Positions 5,457 through 7,080 of a stretch of DNA of 7,080 nt are shown in pieces. Both the position numbers and the translations under genes were made by a program. The stretch is from Acidobacteriota bacterium (lineage in GTDB: Bacteria > Acidobacteriota > Vicinamibacteria > Vicinamibacterales > CAVVIG01). The first letter of the stretch is position 1; the number at the start of each line of letters is the position of its first letter. The notes under the pieces were generated by a model, which searched no databases, was not told where the DNA came from, and was given only the letters and a program-made list of their open reading frames with translations. Location of the stretch: assembly GCA_016195295.1 (NCBI GenBank), contig JACPZV010000202.1, positions 1 through 7,080 on the forward strand, in the 5' to 3' direction.

Positions 5457-6752
5457 TTCGATCGTCAGCGGGTCAAACCAGGCCACGGTACGGTTTGACG
5501 CCGAAAGGACTTGTCTCGCCACGGCCGCGACGTCTTCCACGGTGGCCGCAGCCAGACGCGACGGCAGCTCGGTGAAGACGTCGACGCTGGCGATCGTCTC
5601 GAAGTAGCCGAGCTGGTGGGCGATGTTGGTGACGCTGTCGCTGTCGAAGGTCATTCGCGCGCGCAGCTGGGCCTTCGCCTTCACAAGCTCGGCGTCCGTG
5701 ACGCCCTCGCGGCGCACGCGGTCGAGTTCCTCGATCAGCGCCGATTCCACGGATGCCAGCAGCGTGCCGTCGGTCGCGGTCGCCGACACGGTGTACAGGA
5801 ACGGCTGCTCGGTCGGCACGAGCGATCCGTGGACCGAGGACGCGAGTCCCCGCTCGACGAGCGCGCGATACAACCGTGCGCTGCGCTGCGGCGGCGGCAC
5901 GCGAAAGCTCGACCAGAGGTTGACGCCCTTCGCGCCGGTCAGCACGGCGTCGAGCAGCAGCGTCGGCGGAAAGCGGGCGTCGGTCGCGGACGCGACGTGG
6001 TAGCCGACCTTCAAGTACGCGGCCGTGCCTTCCTTCCGGATCGTCAGCCGGCGTTCGCCGGTCTGCGCCGGCTCGACGGTGCGCTGTCGCGCGATCGGCG
6101 CGCCGGGCTGGATGCCGCCGAAGTGCCGCTCGACCAGGCGCAGCGCGTCATCGGTCTCGACGTCGCCGACGATGACCAGCGTCGCGTTGTTGGGTACGTA
6201 GTAACGGCGGTAGTAGCCGTACAGATCGTCGCGCGTCATCGTCTCGAGATCCGACAGCCAGCCGATTGTCGGATGACGGTACGGATGCGCCTTGAACGCC
6301 GTGGCGGTCAGTTCCTGATCGAGCAGCTGATCGGGATCGTTCTCGCCGCCGTGGAGCTCCGAGATGATGACCGTGCGCTCCGACTCGCAGTCGTCCGGAT
6401 GATAGAGGCAGCTCGCCATGCGCTCCGACTCGATGAAGAGCATGCGGTCCAGCGCGTCGCGCGTCGCGGTCTCGAGATACGTCGTCTGATCGATCCACGT
6501 GTAGCCGTTCCAACTGCCGCCGAACTGCTCGATGATGCCCTTCACCTGGTCGCGCGGGATGTGCGTCGTGCCTTTGAAATTCATGTGCTCGCACCAGTGC
6601 GACACGCCCGTCAGCCCGGGGCGCTCGTCCTTCGAGCCCACTTTGTACCAGCACCACACGGAGGCGAGCGGCGCGGTGTGCTCCTCCCGCACGAGCACGT
6701 GGAGTCCGTTGTCGAGAGTGGTTCGCTTCAGGGCCGCGGGCGCGACGCGCAT
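5436..6752 (-). CDS. M16-family zinc metallopeptidase, catalytic subunit
   Basis: This 438-residue pitrilysin/mitochondrial-processing-peptidase-like protein (M16B) has the inverted zinc motif H52-W-C-E55-H56 and the third ligand E132 (SERTVIISELHGG), 76 residues after H56 as in the family. The flanking text NFKGTTHIP, FGGSWNGYT and YRRYYVPNNATLVIVGDV is characteristic. The second lobe has RLYRALVERGLASSV, where the tyrosine of the R/Y pair is missing, which complements the neighbouring subunit. The start is set at ATG 6752 because family members begin close to the KRTTLDNGLHVLV strand; starts at 6782 or 6818 would run into ileS on the other strand. The start has no Shine-Dalgarno and stands 6 bases after a TATAAT. 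No signal sequence is visible, so a cytosolic heterodimer is the simplest reading. The substrate is unknown. Confidence 0.93.
   Translation of the reverse strand: MRVAPAALKRTTLDNGLHVLVREEHTAPLASVWCWYKVGSKDERPGLTGVSHWCEHMNFKGTTHIPRDQVKGIIEQFGGSWNGYTWIDQTTYLETATRDALDRMLFIESERMASCLYHPDDCESERTVIISELHGGENDPDQLLDQELTATAFKAHPYRHPTIGWLSDLETMTRDDLYGYYRRYYVPNNATLVIVGDVETDDALRLVERHFGGIQPGAPIARQRTVEPAQTGERRLTIRKEGTAAYLKVGYHVASATDARFPPTLLLDAVLTGAKGVNLWSSFRVPPPQRSARLYRALVERGLASSVHGSLVPTEQPFLYTVSATATDGTLLASVESALIEELDRVRREGVTDAELVKAKAQLRARMTFDSDSVTNIAHQLGYFETIASVDVFTELPSRLAAATVEDVAAVARQVLSASNRTVAWFDPLTIESLKAEV
5447..5451 (-). promoter_or_regulatory. Ribosome binding site of the second M16 gene
   Basis: AAAGG on the minus strand, 7 bases before GTG 5439. 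It lies inside the arm of the heptamer hairpin, so it could be masked unless ribosomes finishing the upstream gene open the structure. Confidence 0.45.
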
Positions 6753-6758
6753 CAGATC

Positions 6759-6764
6759 ATTATA
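6759..6764 (-). promoter_or_regulatory. -10 box for a leaderless M16 operon transcript
   Basis: An exact TATAAT on the minus strand is followed by six bases (GATCTG) and then ATG 6752, so the usual start point, 7 bases after the -10, is the A of the ATG. No Shine-Dalgarno is present, which fits leaderless initiation. A recognisable -35 is lacking; it would fall inside the ileS coding region. Confidence 0.55.
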
Positions 6765-6766
6765 GA
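6761..6766 (+). promoter_or_regulatory. Possible -10 box for ileS
   Basis: TATAGA on the plus strand overlaps the minus-strand TATAAT. It would start transcription near 6773 and give an 8-base leader. There is no clear -35. Confidence 0.3.
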
Positions 6767-6772
6767 ATCGAT

Positions 6773-6776
6773 GGAG
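6773..6776 (+). promoter_or_regulatory. Ribosome binding site of ileS
   Basis: GGAG stands 4 bases before ATG 6781, a short but workable spacing. An in-frame stop at 6763-6765 rules out a longer ileS start. Confidence 0.45.
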
Positions 6777-6780
6777 ACCC

Positions 6781-7080
6781 ATGCCTGACTGGAAGGACAC
6801 CGTCAATCTGCCGCGCACAGAATTCTCGATGAAGGCGAACCTGCCGACGAGCGAGCCCGAGACGCTCGCCCGCTGGAAGGCGATGGACCTCTACGGGAAG
6901 ATCCGCGCGCGGCGGCGGAATGAGGGCGCGCCGAAATTCGTCTTGCACGACGGTCCCCCGTACGCCAACGGCAACATCCACATGGGCACGGCGCTCAACA
7001 AGATTCTCAAGGAGCTGGTCGTCAAATCGCGATCGATGGCCGGCTACGACGCGCCGTACGTCGTGGGCTACGACTGCCAC
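6781..7080 (+). CDS. ileS: Isoleucyl-tRNA synthetase, N-terminal 100 codons
   Basis: This is the start of a class I aminoacyl-tRNA synthetase that charges tRNA-Ile in the cytosol; the frame stays open to the window end, and the family runs to about 930-1050 residues. The N-terminal block DWKDTVNLPRTEFSMKANLP (3-22) and the ATP-binding region FVLHDGPPYANGNIHMGTAL (53-72) are diagnostic for IleRS over ValRS or LeuRS, as is the following VVGYDCH. The HIGH signature is H67-M-G-T70, with Thr at the fourth place. ATG 6781 is the only start that fits: an in-frame TAG lies 18 bases upstream and GGAG precedes it. It is divergent from the M16 operon with 28 bp between start codons. Confidence 0.96.
   Translation, partial: MPDWKDTVNLPRTEFSMKANLPTSEPETLARWKAMDLYGKIRARRRNEGAPKFVLHDGPPYANGNIHMGTALNKILKELVVKSRSMAGYDAPYVVGYDCH

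Noticed and set aside
5511..6788. Long plus-strand open frame (425 codons) opposite the catalytic M16 gene
   Set aside because: It is a shadow: Arg/His/Val-rich text without motifs, exactly opposite a clear HxxEH peptidase.
6753..6818. Longer start of the catalytic M16 gene (to 6782 or 6818)
   Set aside because: The additional residues are antisense to the ileS start and do not resemble M16 N-termini; ATG 6752 sits correctly behind the TATAAT.

Overview
The window is dense, G+C-rich (by eye roughly 60-65 %) bacterial chromosome with almost no spacer DNA. The protein texts (RF1 style, the HAD protein, the COG3375-type acetyltransferase, a twin M16 peptidase operon) and the intergenic repeats resemble Acidobacteriota, perhaps Vicinamibacteria. 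That placement is inference from recalled family resemblance, not from a marker gene search.

Region 1 (1-1945, plus strand) is a translation-linked gene run: the 3' part of prfA (release factor 1), prmC (the methyltransferase that modifies the release-factor GGQ glutamine) starting on a TTG codon that overlaps the prfA stop, a 61-bp REP/BIME-like double hairpin, and a HIT-family nucleotide hydrolase.

Region 2 (1926-6752, minus strand) is a probable six-gene transcription unit, read from right to left: an active-site-bearing M16 peptidase, a second M16 protein with a destroyed zinc site, a HAD-family hydrolase that seems to lack a segment after motif I, an MntA-HepT (nucleotidyltransferase antitoxin / HEPN toxin) pair, and a COG3375-like GNAT acetyltransferase. 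The two M16 genes overlap by 4 bp, and that junction lies in a 67-bp imperfect hairpin built from 7-bp repeats. The next junction holds four 8-bp repeats. The last gene converges on, and overlaps by 20 bp, the end of the HIT gene.

Region 3 (6753-7080) is a 28-bp divergent intergenic region followed by the 5' end of ileS on the plus strand. It contains an exact TATAAT on the minus strand placed so that transcription would begin on the peptidase ATG (leaderless).

Most genes are recognisable families. The least ordinary signals are the repeat-built junctions around the second M16 gene, the GTAG-footed double hairpin, the apparently shortened HAD gene, the toxin-antitoxin pair inside what looks like a housekeeping operon, and the very compact divergent promoter. 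I see no tRNA, rRNA, CRISPR array, insertion sequence or prophage gene, and no gene-free stretch over 300 bases.
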